From: Enoplosus armatus
Taxonomy: Eukaryota; Chordata; Actinopteri; Centrarchiformes; Enoplosidae
DNA: 64,000 nucleotides
NCBI RefSeq assembly: GCF_043641665.1
Contig: NC_092198.1
Span: 4,066,501-4,130,500 of the forward strand
Direction: 5' to 3'
A model generated the notes under the pieces. The model was not told the DNA's origin. It ran no database searches and worked only from the letters and a program-made list of their open reading frames with translations. The translations under genes and the position numbers were made by a program. Positions 1 to 12,299 of this stretch are shown in pieces (the first letter of the stretch is position 1; every line of letters starts with the position of its first letter).

Positions 1-175
1 GGCTGCATTTATACAGTAAATGGTAGCATTTACATAGCGCTTTTCTACAAATCGCTTTATACGCCAGACCACAATTACCCGCCAGACCATCGGGAGCAAT
101 TTGGGGATCAGTGTCTTACCCAAGGACACTGACGTGTGAACAGAAGAGCTAGGGGTAGAACCAAATCTGAACAGT
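1..175. repeat. dispersed teleost-type repeat, cut by the window edge
   Basis: GCATTTACATAGCGCTTTTC, GGGAGCAATTTGGGGATCAG and GTGTCTTACCCAAGGACACT form an ordered set of phrases typical of an abundant fish interspersed repeat. The left end lies outside the window. Recognition is from memory. Confidence 0.55.
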
Positions 176-1650
176 TTAGCATTTTCAATGGGCAGACAAA
201 TTGAACAAGACAGGACTTGTGAAAGGAGCTTACAAATCTCTGTGAGTCATGTTGTCCCATTTCACACACTGATATCTCAATCTCTGCTCTGAAATACATG
301 ATCACATTACATGATTATACCTTACATGTGAAAAGCATCATTGCTGAAAAATGCCCGTATGAGTGAAGGTCAGTACCATAATGTTAACATTGCAAACCTG
401 TTTTTTTTTAATGCACTTTGGAACTCCTGTTGCTGCAGAGTAGATTAATAGTTTTACTGATACAGGAAAACAGATTTTTTGAACAACATATTCGACTTGA
501 CAAGTAAGAATATCTTTGATATAAGCAGTTGGCCATGTTCTGCAGATCACTTTAAAGTTGCCCACCAACTTCAGCTATTTGATTGAATTTGATGAAATGA
601 AAAATTCAATTAAAGCTGTGCTGAATTCGGTAAAAGTAAGGTAAAAGTTCTCATTTCATTTTTCATACAGCGGGACCATGCAGGAAATGAAAAAGCAGAA
701 TGAAAACGCTGACTCCGACGTTGGAGGGAAAATACAAAGAAAAACTGTAATTCAGTTATGTTCTGTCTGTGGAGGATAAAATATACATTGACTTGGGTTG
801 AATGAGTTCTATGTTTAATCCATGTAGTCATATTAGGCTGACTGTGGCACCAAACAGATATGAATAAGAAACAATGATAGTTGTGTCCAATGACCCAAGA
901 GGGAGCCACTCTGCAGAGGAAATTAAGCCTCTTTCAGCGCATCAGGGAGGAAAGGATGGATTGTTGGTGTTGGGGAAATGACTTCAAAATCTGTAATTTA
1001 CCAAATGACTAACAACCAGGAAAGGAATCAAATTACATTGTTACTACTCTAAGTGCAGTATAGTTTGTCAAAGTAACACTGCTTTAAAAAGCTAATTCAA
1101 CTGCATCCTTGGTACATGGTGGGGAGGGCCTGTTACATGGTCATGTATGGTATTTATAGCTTTAACCTTCATTTAGTACAGCAAAAAACTAAGGTCCTAG
1201 ACACTGGTGATGGATCAGAGGAGAGCTGCAGTGTACTAAACTCAATGACAACGAGCATATGAGGTGCATATACACCGTATTTGACGGTAAGGCTATGTTT
1301 GGTATAGATGTGGCCTTGATAAACAACAGATTGGTTGAATAATTTGATTGATAACCGCAGAGAAAGTGATACTGCACCGAATGTTATATAAGTATAAAAG
1401 TGGCCATAGAAAGAAAAGTAGATGCATTGACTTGATCGGGAATAACAATGCAGGCTGAACTGAGTGAATAAAAGGCCATGGAGAAGTAACAGGTATGGTG
1501 GAAAAACTGAAAAACATGTTTTAGATGCATACATACAATATGGATGTTCTGCCAGGTACGTATATGTTCCTCTCGGTCGTAATGTCAGCATTCACGCATT
1601 CACATCTTTATTAGTGTGAATTTTGATTCAGCAGCACATTCTTTTGACTT
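176..1650. other. intergenic, nothing recognised
   Basis: AT-rich DNA with only short chance reading frames. No exon-like block, RNA gene or repeat could be supported. Confidence 0.5.
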
Positions 1651-1890
1651 TACTAGGTAACTAGTGAGGCTACAAGTGTTTACTAGTTGAACTAGTGAAA
1701 ACCAAAATGCTCACTAGTCACAAAAGCATGCACTGGGGATTCCTACTGGCTCTTAAGTTCAAAATAAAAAATGCCAACCAATCAGGACTCAGGATTTTGT
1801 TCTGTTGAGAAATTGCAACTACTTAACTAGTGGATGCATGTTGCAGCTTACATGTTAACTAGTCAAGGCAAAAATGTCCACTAGTTACAC
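1651..1890. repeat. ACTAGT-rich degenerate array
   Basis: The palindrome ACTAGT occurs seven times: 1660, 1682, 1691, 1713, 1826, 1858 and 1880. Several copies sit in related contexts (TTAACTAGTNNA, CCACTAGTTA). It looks like a decayed minisatellite with variable spacing. Confidence 0.6.
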
Positions 1891-2167
1891 TCTTTAAGGT
1901 CTATTTGACCTTACTTGATGTTGAAATGAGGACCAAAGCTGTTTTTTTCTGCAGTCGCAGTGTTGGAAGGCAGAAGTCCATCAAAGCAGACTGTCTCAGT
2001 CTGACAAATTGGCATATACTATAGCCTATTTATTTTTATGTTGACAGTATGTGTGTCAAGTGTTTTGGTACGCCTTGCCGAGTGGCGCTATCCATGGTGC
2101 TGAAAGGGGGATTTAATTCTGGCATGTTCATTAGCATTAGCACCCAACAGCTGCCCTCTTTCCTGAT

Positions 2168-2425
2168 GTAACGTTATAGGCTATTCAAATAAATATGTGT
2201 AGAACAATAACAGGGGGTATCTGTAAAGCATACAAACTTTTGCCTGTCTACATATAAATAGCGACCTTTTCCCAAAATACTGCTGGTTCTACAGTGTTGG
2301 CATTCCATATAACGCTACTCAAATAGAAATGTATAGAAAATGAATGGGGGTATCTGTAATATACAACAATTTTGCATGAATAGCCACCTTTTCCGAAAAT
2401 AATGCCGGTTCTGTGGCGATGGCGT
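2168..2425. repeat. two-copy divergent tandem repeat
   Basis: Copy 1 runs from about 2168 to 2303 and copy 2 from about 2304 to 2425. Shared ordered blocks include CTCAAATA/TTCAAATA, GGGGGTATCTGTAA, the pair AATAGCGACCTTTTCC and AATAGCCACCTTTTCC, and CTGGTTCT/CCGGTTCT. It is not coding. Confidence 0.7.
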
Positions 2426-2432
2426 TTCAAAT

Positions 2433-4179
2433 CTGATGCCTGCAGTGCGCCATAGGAGCATCAATTGAGGCGTGTCGAATGAGGTGAGTCAATTATCGCT
2501 TTAAGTGTGTTTAGGCCGTATGTCAGGAGTCACTCAGCAGTTACCATCACCATGGTAACCTTAGATTGCAGCTGGGGACACACAGCTTATTGAGATGAGA
2601 TAATTAGTGCAGTTTGACACACAGACAGGACTTAGATATTTTCGCACCTTTTCAAGCATTTTTCAAGTCTTATTACTTTTCCAACTTCACCGTAAATAAA
2701 TGTTTTGTTTTGTTTTTTGTGTGTTGTATGAAGGGACAGCTTTCATTTCGTTTTACAACCCTGTGTTGTATAATGAATTAATGAAGTATAATTAATAATG
2801 AAGTATAAATTAACTTTGAACCATGTCTTCATCCTGCAAACATTTACTGCTACTCACTATGAAAGGCCAAGAGTCAAGTTTGGTATCGTCTAGGATCAAC
2901 TGTGCTCAGGGGCAAATCAATTATAGACCTTATTCAGCTACTGGAAGCTGCAGGATGTTTTGTAAAAATAACTACAGACAGAAGTAAACATTGTTTGAAT
3001 GTTAGGGAAGTTTAATGTCAGCAAAGCATGATAAAGTTGCGTGGAAGCAAGTAGGTCAAACAGGAAGTCGTTGGCATGGAACAATCTAGGCAATGCTGGG
3101 CATAAGTAAAAGTACAATAATCTTATCTGTGTGCTTTATTGTCAGTATGACGAAAACGGGTTCATTTGTGCCGATGTTCACTCTCTCAAAGAAGTTCTCT
3201 TAAAGCAGTAGAAGCTGAAAAATCACTTCATCAAGTTCAGATGCATTATCTGCAGTGAAGATAAACATTCAACAAGTTTCAACATGCTGCAAATTTGAAA
3301 TGCTTTCATTGTTGTAATAGAATGCACGAAACACAAGAGATCACAAAGAGCTGTAAGTGGCACAAAGCCACATTTTACCATAAATGAAATTCAAACCCCG
3401 TGCCAAACAGAGAAAAGCCCATTTTATGACCAAAGGAATGCGTCATCAGGCTGATGCCAACGCCGGTGTCTGCGGACAGACGGACTGTTGCTTTGACCGA
3501 ACCAGCAGAGGCTGAAGCACTGGCCTCTTCTGCTTTGGCAAAGGCTTTTGCAGAGTCTCATGCATTCCTGTGTTCCACATCTTTAATACATTATGAATTT
3601 TATTCAACTTTTAAATCCCATTCATGCTAATTAGACCATTTCCCACTTTTCCAACTTTTCATACTCCTTCAGCTGCTTCTTCATACAAACAATGCAGCAT
3701 TCACACTCTTCTTGTGAAATTGCCTCTAGTTGAAACAAGTATCCCCGAAAACATTTTGCTGATGTAAAATATTAGCCATCATAATTTAAGTCATGCCTCA
3801 AAGAACCTGGATTTTTACACTTCCCATAATGCAACAGGATAGCGCCTTTCATGCATGCTAAAAACCCTTTTGTTGGTCCAAAACATTCATTCATTCTCAG
3901 GAGTAAGGTAACCCCAATTAAGAAGGAGTGGAAAAAAACAATAAGCAGTGAATGCACATTTGAACAGCTACAGTATACAATACAGTGTATAGAGGATAAA
4001 TTACAGTAAAAACACAAAATATTTACTAATGCTTTTCTATAGTATACGCTGTAAGAGGATACAACATCTTGTGTAGTTCATTTTAATGGAAGGTTTGCTG
4101 CCTCACATCAGCAACCAGGGGTTGAATATAATGCGATTAATTACACCCCAAGAGTGGAATTATGTGAAAAACAACTTCA
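2433..4179. other. intergenic, nothing recognised
   Basis: No exon-like block or identified repeat. A short palindrome GGTTACCATCACCATGGTAACC near 2538-2559 (arms GGTTACCAT / ATGGTAACC) is the only local structure noted. Confidence 0.45.
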
Positions 4180-4259
4180 TTTAGCTTGTGCACTATCAGA
4201 GTCATGTTTCTGTGTTTGGCTATTGCAAAACATAGAAACATGACTCTGATAGGGCTAAA
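4180..4259. repeat. strong inverted repeat / hairpin
   Basis: Arms 4193-4217 and 4228-4252 are 25 bp each and pair throughout, with one G-T wobble, around a 10-nt loop. A further 6-bp pairing, TTTAGC (4180-4185) with GCTAAA (4254-4259), extends the stem beyond an asymmetric bulge. It could fold as RNA, be a remnant of a short palindromic transposon, or be an inverted duplication. Confidence 0.8.
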
Positions 4260-5031
4260 GTCAGCTGTAATGCTGCTTCCATTTTGACCATTCTTTCTTT
4301 TTAATCTGTCACTCATAACCCCCCACCTTTAAGTGCAATACTAAATCACTGGTGTTTAGTGAAAGGAAACTCCACAGAAGCAAGCCCTGACAAGCTCTGT
4401 TAAAAGCTCTGATCTATTGCTTTTACATAGGAATAGATGTCTGCTGCTGGCCAGGGAATACTACATCTTGTTGGAGCTGGAAAATAAGTAATTTTCTACT
4501 TGGCTTAGGGCCTCCTCCATAGGAAGCGTGGCTGTATGTGACCTCTGCTTGACAGTTTTGCTGATGTGCCTGCTTAGGCCGCCATGTATAAATGAATCTC
4601 AATTTCCATTATTAATTTCAAGCGTCACTATAAATTTGCCACTAAGTGGATCTGACCCAAGTTTCAGCTCACTACCACACAAGAAGAGGTGACTCCCATC
4701 ACATTCACACACACACACACAAACATTTTACAGATGACATTGAAAGTATGGACATTACCTTTGACTCCTTAGAGTGGAAGAAAATGGCTTTAAAAAGGTT
4801 TTGAACTGTACAGATTAGGCTGCTCTGACTAATGGCAGATGTGGAGTAAATGTTAAACAAGTCAGTTTGTGGCTTGGAGGTACAGGATTTCTCTAGACCT
4901 TATTCATAAAGGGCATGCCATACACAGGGGAAAACACAATGTACTTTATGTGAATATCTAAAAGCGAAAGAAGTAGAGACATTCACAACTGCTGTAACAA
5001 CAAGCACACAGGATCACACACAATTCAGTCA
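4260..5031. other. intergenic, nothing recognised
   Basis: A short CA repeat at about 4707-4721 is the only feature noted. Confidence 0.45.
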
Positions 5032-5331
5032 TTAAAGGACCCATATTATGCTCATTTCAGCTCTATATTTTTATTCTGAGATTCCACTAGAGTAGCTTTG
5101 CATGATTCACAGTCCAAAAAAGTCCTTATTTATCTTATACAGGCCCTTTATGCAGCCCCTCCGTTCACCGTCTGTCTGAAACAAGCCGTTTTAAACTAAC
5201 TGAACAACCTCCAAAAACTTGAAGAGTAGTCCTGAGCCGAGCGCTCCAATAACTTAGACAGACTGAGCGGGTGGATGAGTGTCCCTGTACTTGGTGGGCG
5301 TGCTGTGCCTGGAGCTGATGACCTGCTGGGG
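5032..5331 (+). mobile_element. TTAA-flanked inverted-repeat element, copy 1 (3'-truncated)
   Basis: Starts TTAAAGGACCCATATTATGC and matches the reverse complement of the 8856-9331 copy up to CCTGCTGGGGG, where similarity stops. The right terminus is missing. The short + strand frame beginning at 5279 lies mostly in this element and is not a gene. Confidence 0.7.
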
Positions 5332-8300
5332 GGAATTGACCCTCGCTACAGCAAGAAAACCAGTGAGATATCTGGTTGGCTTAATGTATTGTGGAACAAG
5401 ACAAGAAAGAAAGTGTGATGTGTATGATATGATGTACTTTCTTTTCTATGGCAGAGTATCAAGGCCACTGCTAGGCAGTAGTGGAAGAAGTACCAATACA
5501 ATACAATAATGTAGGCAGGAAGGGTCTAACGAAGGACGTTGCTGAATTGCATTATGGGAGGTTTAGGTTTGCATTATGGAGCTTGACCCTACAACTAAGG
5601 ACTTAAGGGCAGGATGTCTCGGCCTCTGCTGCGTCTATTTTGATTCTTCTTTTTTTTAATCTGTCTCTCATACTAGCCCTACTTATGGAAGTTCAATACT
5701 AAATAGCTGGGCCTTTAAATTGTAACTTCTGCCATCTGCACCAGTGGGAGGTGTGTTGTGGAGTGAAGTTCAGAAACTTGGTTTTCGAATCAGCCATTTC
5801 AAAATACAAACTTAGCATGAGTATGGAGATTAGAACATTACTCGCTTTAACAAAGCTGAGTCACCTTTAAACCAGTGGGAAATGTAGCTTTTCAATAAGG
5901 AGTCCAAGTACAACTCCAGCCAAGACTGATTCCTGTCTAAGTCAACACAGTCTGGCTTTGAATGGCCAGCTGCCTGTGGATGAAACAGGCCAAAGTGAGA
6001 TTGAGTGAGATTCTGCCATTTCTATGAAGCTATATGTGTAGAGCCACATTTTCCCACGTGTAGGTAGGGCCAAGATATTTGCCGCCCCCCCCCTCAGAAA
6101 AACAAACTCTTAAGTGATCTCAGAATAACCCCCACGTGACAGCCACCGGCACATTGAGCCTGCCAGAGCCAGTACGGCCCCAGCAGAGCAGGGGATAACT
6201 TTATCCGAAATATAATGGCATCTGTCTCTCAAGCAGCAGACTCCTCATTACAGGCAGTTTCTTTGACTGGTTGTTCAGACATCAGCTGTCACAGTTCATC
6301 AGCCATGCCAAGGTAGGGGCAAACTAAGCAGCTGCCACAAGTCTCCTCAGCTGCAAAAGAGCCATGTGGAGATAAATGCTGGGCTGCAGAGCTCTGGAAA
6401 CACTCCAAACCCCTCAGTCACTCTGACGTCTGTGCAGTGTAACCCCACATTTCATTTGAATTCACGTCAGCAAATTAGATGGTAATTGTTATTTAGGAAG
6501 TTGAGAGAACTAATGCACATAAAATGTTTAGTGTTAATATATAAATGGACTGCTCTTATAGTATATAGCCATTCTTAACTCAACTAGCTCTGGCTACAGT
6601 GTATATTCACTGCAGTAAGACATTCAACAACTCTGAATAATTAATCAAAGCATAAGAGAATCAAGAGAGTTGAAATGGTGCTGATCACGATCAAACGTTA
6701 AATCTCACATTGTCAGTGATTTATTTTAACATAAACTGCGTGTTTTACAGACACTTTCAGACTCATTACAACAAATGCATCAAAGCTTGACTTAGTCTGC
6801 TCAGACCAACGTTAGCACTGCATTAAAAAAAAACACAGCCAGTCTGGTGGCGCATTGGGGAGGCCGATGGGGGCTGTGGCAAAAACCAGGTTCAACTTTG
6901 GCTGCAACGCAACGTCATCCGGCAAGGCGCTGCGTTTGGCCACACATACATGCAAGCAGACATTCCTGGTGGATTACTTACTGTAAAGTGAGCGACTGTT
7001 CACTGTTCACCTCACCATTGTTGTGATGAAAGATAAAATAATGGCTGCCGAGTTGTAAAGTCCCGTCTTTGAGTATCACAAAGCATTGTGCATCCGATAA
7101 GTATTTTTACGCTTTATAATCTGTTACTCCAACTGAACTTCCTGGATTGTCTTACATTGTCTCGCCGGTACCTTCAACAACACACCTCCACCCACGCAGC
7201 CCCCCCTGCACTGCTTTTGGTTCCAAATGCAAATTCTTTCAATCTCAGTTGTTCACCTTCTGTCCTGATTCAATCACTAGATTCTCATATCCATCCAAGT
7301 CTTGAAAGTGCTCCAACAGCCTGTCACCTAATATTGTCTGTGCAGAAAATGAACGTGACCCCCGAAATAACTCTCTCACTTCACAACTCAAGTCACATGC
7401 ATAATGGACTTTCTCCTGCATACTTGTCACGTGAACACTCCCTGGAGTTGCACAGATGCTGGAGTGAAAGTCTGTCTTCAGAGAGATGGTGCTAAGGGGT
7501 GGCCATAATCCCCCTAAATCCCTGAAAGGTTGTACACCTTCCTTGCACTGTAACAATTTCTTCTGAGTTGAGAAGGAGCGTCTCTAAAACTGTCCTTTTT
7601 TTTTTTGCTGTGTCTTATCACCTCCAAAAGCAGTCCTGCAGATACTAGGAGGAATAATCACAAATAACAAGAATGCCCTTGATCCCTGTCTGACCCCTCT
7701 CGAGACTGCCAGACTCTGCTCCTCTGTGTTCTGGCCTTGATACTGTCCGCCTGCTCAAGGGTACGGACATTACCTTATCCCACTCCTCCAGGCGTTTTGA
7801 TGCACAACACTGATGTGCTGCTGCATTGGCTGCTTCCTTGGCAAAGGGCTCTGTCTTTATCACAGTGTCAGACTCTTGACTGGGTAAGTGTTCAGAGTAC
7901 CAAAAGGAGAAGATGCCAGGAATAACTGATTGTACTAACTTGTCTGTTTATGGAAAGCAGCTGTATGTGTAGCAAACCAACAAAAAAGCTGGGAAAAATC
8001 TTATCTTTCCACACGCCCTTTTGGATGCACTGTTGAGGACACAGCCAGGTAAAATAGGTTTGATAAATGAGTCTTTATCAGGAACTCTGTGGGAGCAGTC
8101 GTAACTTTAATATTAAGACTTGGCTACCAGACATTCTTTGAGATGATGTCACGGGCTATATGAGCCTATGATAACCTCTTATGTTTCCAATAAAAACACC
8201 AAGCTTTTAAATGAGTGTAAAACCGCTTCGGCTTTGAACCACTGTGTACCAGTGATTTGTTTCCATAATCATATACTCCAAAGCCAAAACAAATCCGCAG

Positions 8301-8472
8301 ACAGGCCTGTCAAGCTGGTGGCTCCGGATGAAATGTAGTGTTTACCGAGATGGATCCCACGGGAGCTCTTTGGAGAACAATCTACAACTCTTGATACCAT
8401 CCAACAGTTTTGCAATTTGTTTAAATATGATTGATTCCCTTGAAAAACATACTGTTGCACTGAGCTAAATGC
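5332..8472. other. intergenic, nothing recognised
   Basis: No exon-like sequence could be supported. A 135-codon open frame at 7088-7495 has no recognisable domain and no similarity I know. It also lacks splice or promoter context. Confidence 0.45.
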
Positions 8473-8491
8473 ATATATATATATATATATA
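8473..8491. repeat. (TA)n microsatellite
   Basis: About nine uninterrupted AT dinucleotides. Confidence 0.9.
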
Positions 8492-8855
8492 AGAAATAAA
8501 AACAAACAAAGCCTCTCAAGAAAGAATTGGCTGATACTCATTATGCTCAATGTGGTCACATTTCTTCAGCTTCAGACTTATGAATGCTGGACATTCAAGC
8601 TAACTACGAGCAGTGTTGTCTTAGATATTAAAAACCCTCTGTTAGTTATCTTGGCTGTTTGTAAGATAGTAGTCTGGTGGAGAGAGCATTGTATAAAAGA
8701 TCCTGGGGAAAGTGAATGATAGAACTACCTAGTCATCTGAAGTAATACATTTATTATCTTTAACTCAATGTTAATAGGTTTTGGACATTATAGCCATTTG
8801 TAGGTGTGTGATATAATGTCTCCCTTCTTATAATGTCAAAAAACTAAACTAAACT

Positions 8856-9331
8856 TTAAAGGTCCCATATTGTAGAAAGTAAGATTTCCATATCTAGATG
8901 CTGTATAAATACTGAGAAGGTATCAAAACGCTCAGTCCACAGAGAAATGCACACAGCCCGTATTCAGACACTGTGCCTTTAAACGAGCTGTCAGGACTTC
9001 CATAAAGTTGTGATGTCACAACAACACAGCCACCACACTCAGCCACGCCCCCAGCAGGTGATCTGCTCCAGGCACAGCACGCCCACCAAGTCATCCACCA
9101 GCTCAGTCTGTCTAAGTTATTGGAGCGCTCTGCTCAGGACTACTCTTCAGGTTTCTGGAGGTTGTTCAGTTTGTCTAAAACGGCTTGTTTCAGACAGACG
9201 GGGAAGTGAGGGGCTGCATGAAGTAGAAGATACATAAGGACTGTTTTGAACTGTGAATCATGCAAAGCTACTCTAGTGGACGCCCAGAATAAAAATATAG
9301 AGCTGAAATGAGCATGATATGGGACCTTTAA
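8856..9331 (-). mobile_element. TTAA-flanked inverted-repeat element, copy 2 (full length)
   Basis: 476 bp with TTAAAGGTCCCAT at the left and ATGGGACCTTTAA at the right. It is the longest of the three copies in the window and lies in the opposite orientation to those at 5032 and 20860. No transposase ORF is present, so it is a non-autonomous (MITE-like) element. Confidence 0.75.
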
Positions 9332-9332
9332 C

Positions 9333-12104
9333 GCAACAAATAATTTACCCAAATAAAAAGAAACAATTAAAAAACTGTCTCCATAATCTCTTAGGAGGAT
9401 AAATTCAGCCTGTTTTGGAAAGCTTGAGTGCAGTGCACCATTTCTGAAAAAACATGAAATATTACACCTGTGACATCAAAAATGGGTGTAATTTGCCTCA
9501 AGACTTTGAACTTTTTTTTTTAATAAAAGTAAATTCCGTAGTAGAAAGTAATGAAAACAGAGGGCAGCTGAGAGCAATATTTTTTACCTCATTAAATAAG
9601 AGCTGGAAATATTAAACACCCAGCTTGTCAGAGGATAATCCACCAGGCAGGTATCTTGTCCCACACACCAACGCATGCCCTAAAAATCACCCAAAAGGTA
9701 ACATTAGTGCTCAAAATGGAAAGGTCAGCCACTCCCTTCAGATAAACCTGGGTGGATAAATTATCCCACATGAGAAACAAGGGAGGGTTCATCGCACAGG
9801 CGTTTTTGGGTGGGTGGGTGTGCAGGGGGGGGGGTTAGGATGGGAGGGGAAGGCAGCATGGGCCCCCGCGCTCTCCCCTCTCGGCCACTTATCAAGTCTG
9901 ATGGATCCGAGTCTTGGTGGAACAATACAGAAAGGTCACTCTCAGTTGGTTGCCAAGCAGTCGGCCTGTTCGGTGATACAGCCACCACCAACTGTGCTGG
10001 GCCGGAGCTGCTTTGTCACCTGCTGAACAGGAGGTATAGGGGTTGGGGTGGCAATCCTGATTCACATCAGCTCTCAGGCAAATAATGCATTAATTTCTAC
10101 CTGGGCTTTGAACATGCCTCGTCTGTAATAGTCCCACTGCTACAGTCCTTACAGAGCCTTCTATAGGATTTAAGCCAGTCTTTCAGGTGTAGCCCTTTGA
10201 TTCACACTGGGGCTCCATTGAGTATTCAGCTGTGCACACACTTCAGAAACTAATACTAATTAGCCTGTGGGATTATTTTTCTAGTGATATATTTCATCCG
10301 TCAAAAAAATTTGGCATAAGTGAACGGAGCATTTAGATAAAGTTAAAATGATTTTGCAAAATGACTTTGCAGTGGTCCCCAGTGTCTACAGTGTTTACTT
10401 GTCGGGGGTGCAGCGGTAGGAGCTGCTCCACTTATAGAAAATGATTCGGGTGGATATTTGCAAACAGTAGTCTTTTTTCCCTCCACTCTAATTAAACAAT
10501 GTAGGTCTTTTCGGGGACAGAGATATCCATAACGCCAACCTGGAGCGCTTGTGGCACTTAAAAGCCATAAACACAAGACAAATGTTCATCAGCTGCACGA
10601 GTGAACCGTAATCAATCATGCGACTTAGCGGAGGAAACTGCTGACATAAGAATATAAATGAATGCATTCTAATTGTAAGAAATTCCTGTGTATAGTGGTG
10701 CACAAACAGATGAAATATACTGGTCTTATATAAGTGGAGAAAAAGAGGGAACTGTGATTGATCACTATCAGGCTCATCTGAAGTAGAGGCCAGCTGTTGG
10801 AAGAGCACCAGCAACACCCTGTGGCCATGAGAACACATAACATACTGATTGATACTGTGCATGAGACAGTGCAAGGATTTACAGTAAGTAGTACTTTGTG
10901 TCACATGAGGCTGTTTGAGGACCTGGTCTAAAGATTTGCAGTAGCATTCTGGACCACTTATATGGGATCCAGGGATGTCTGGTTTGCTATTACAGGTAGA
11001 AAGGGAGTTGTAGTGAAATAAAAGCATGCATGTTCATCTCCATCTAACCGTGAGACACAAGATTTTAAGATTAGCAATGTTCCTCAAGTGGAAATAATAG
11101 GATGGAACCAAACACTTCACATGTTGGTCAAGAGTCAACGTCTGACTTTCCATCACCTTGTAGAGACTGGGGCAAAAATACCAAATGCAGACAAATGCCA
11201 ACACAAGCAAGTTTGATGAATTGATCTTTGTCATCGCTTAATTGATTATGTTCCTATATAAGCTTGTCAATTTAAGACAATCATATGGTGACTGTAAGTT
11301 TTTAAAAAAGGGAGTAAAACAGGCATGTATTCTGAGTTACAGTGAGAAGGTATCATCCTAATGTACTACATATATTTAATAAAGTTTTAATATAATATAT
11401 ATATATTTCATATTTTGATACATCTTCTTATATGATGTGATTGAAGTTGCAAATGAAAATCATCTGTTAATTGTGCCATAAGTAATGTACCATAGATCTA
11501 CCAGTCCTGTTCTTCAAAGTATAGCTTATATCCCTAATTGAATACCACAGCATGTGATGTTCAGCAGGGTTCTGGGTTACACATGCAGAGTAAGGGACCT
11601 TTTTCTTGTGTATATTTACCAAAGGAAATGCAGAAAAGGCTTTTCAAATCCTTGGAGAAAATAAGTAGGTTTTTCTTTCATTATTTACACAACTATTTTT
11701 GTCACTTTCCTTATGTACATCCGAGTGCAACAGTATTACTACTGGAGAGACTGTCCGAAAGTGTCACTAATGTCCATTTGTACCAGTCTTTGTGTCTTTC
11801 CGCTCTCAGTATAGGCAGAAGTGCCTTTTGCCTTCGTCGTCATACAAACTAAAACAAGACTGACAAATTGGCCATACAAATATGAGCTTATTGCAGATAT
11901 ATTCACATTGGTCAATCGGCCGATAAGTAACAAGAAATCACAATACAGAAATGCCAAACTCAGTTTAAGGTCATTTAGAAACAGTGTCGCCTGTTTGTCC
12001 ACCAAAGAGCATGGACAATGGACAATGGATATTGTTATCAGACTGCCAAAATATTGCTATCGGTATCGCCCTCAAATATCCAGTATTGATCGAGATACAG
12101 TATA
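9333..12104. other. intergenic, nothing firmly recognised
   Basis: Contains G10 at about 9826-9835 and an AT-rich patch at 11371-11410. At 12030-12104 there is CGGTATCGCC-type sequence resembling the end of a fish DNA transposon. A 179-codon minus-strand frame at 10488-11027 is unassigned and probably chance. Confidence 0.4.
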
Positions 12105-12106
12105 AA

Positions 12107-12298
12107 CTACTTGGCCTTCAGTCTCTCAATCGGGTTACAGTGGTCCACGGTGTCAAAAGCAACACAAGAACCAACATTACCATGCATATGAATGTCATTA
12201 GAGAACCAGAGAAGAGCTGTTTCCGTGGGGTGTGACCAGCAGAAACCAGACTGAAACTTATCAAGGCTCATCTTAGGCAACTGTCGGCTGCTTGACAA
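12107..12298 (-). pseudogene. decayed LINE reverse-transcriptase fragment
   Basis: The minus strand encodes DKFQSGF, then PTETALLWFSNDIHM, then VAFDTVDH. This is the ordered FQSGFR...HSTETALL...AFDTVDH signature of the reverse-transcriptase domain of non-LTR retrotransposons of the L2/Rex1-like type. The residues normally between the second and third blocks (a LVLLDLSA-like stretch) are largely missing, so it is a broken copy. Confidence 0.75.
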
Positions 12299-12299
12299 C

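Noticed and set aside
7088..7495. 135-codon open frame on +
   Set aside because: No domain, no codon-like pattern, and an overlapping minus-strand frame of similar quality.
10488..11027. 179-codon minus-strand open frame
   Set aside because: Aromatic/His/Cys-rich translation with no motif and no supporting signals. Treated as chance.
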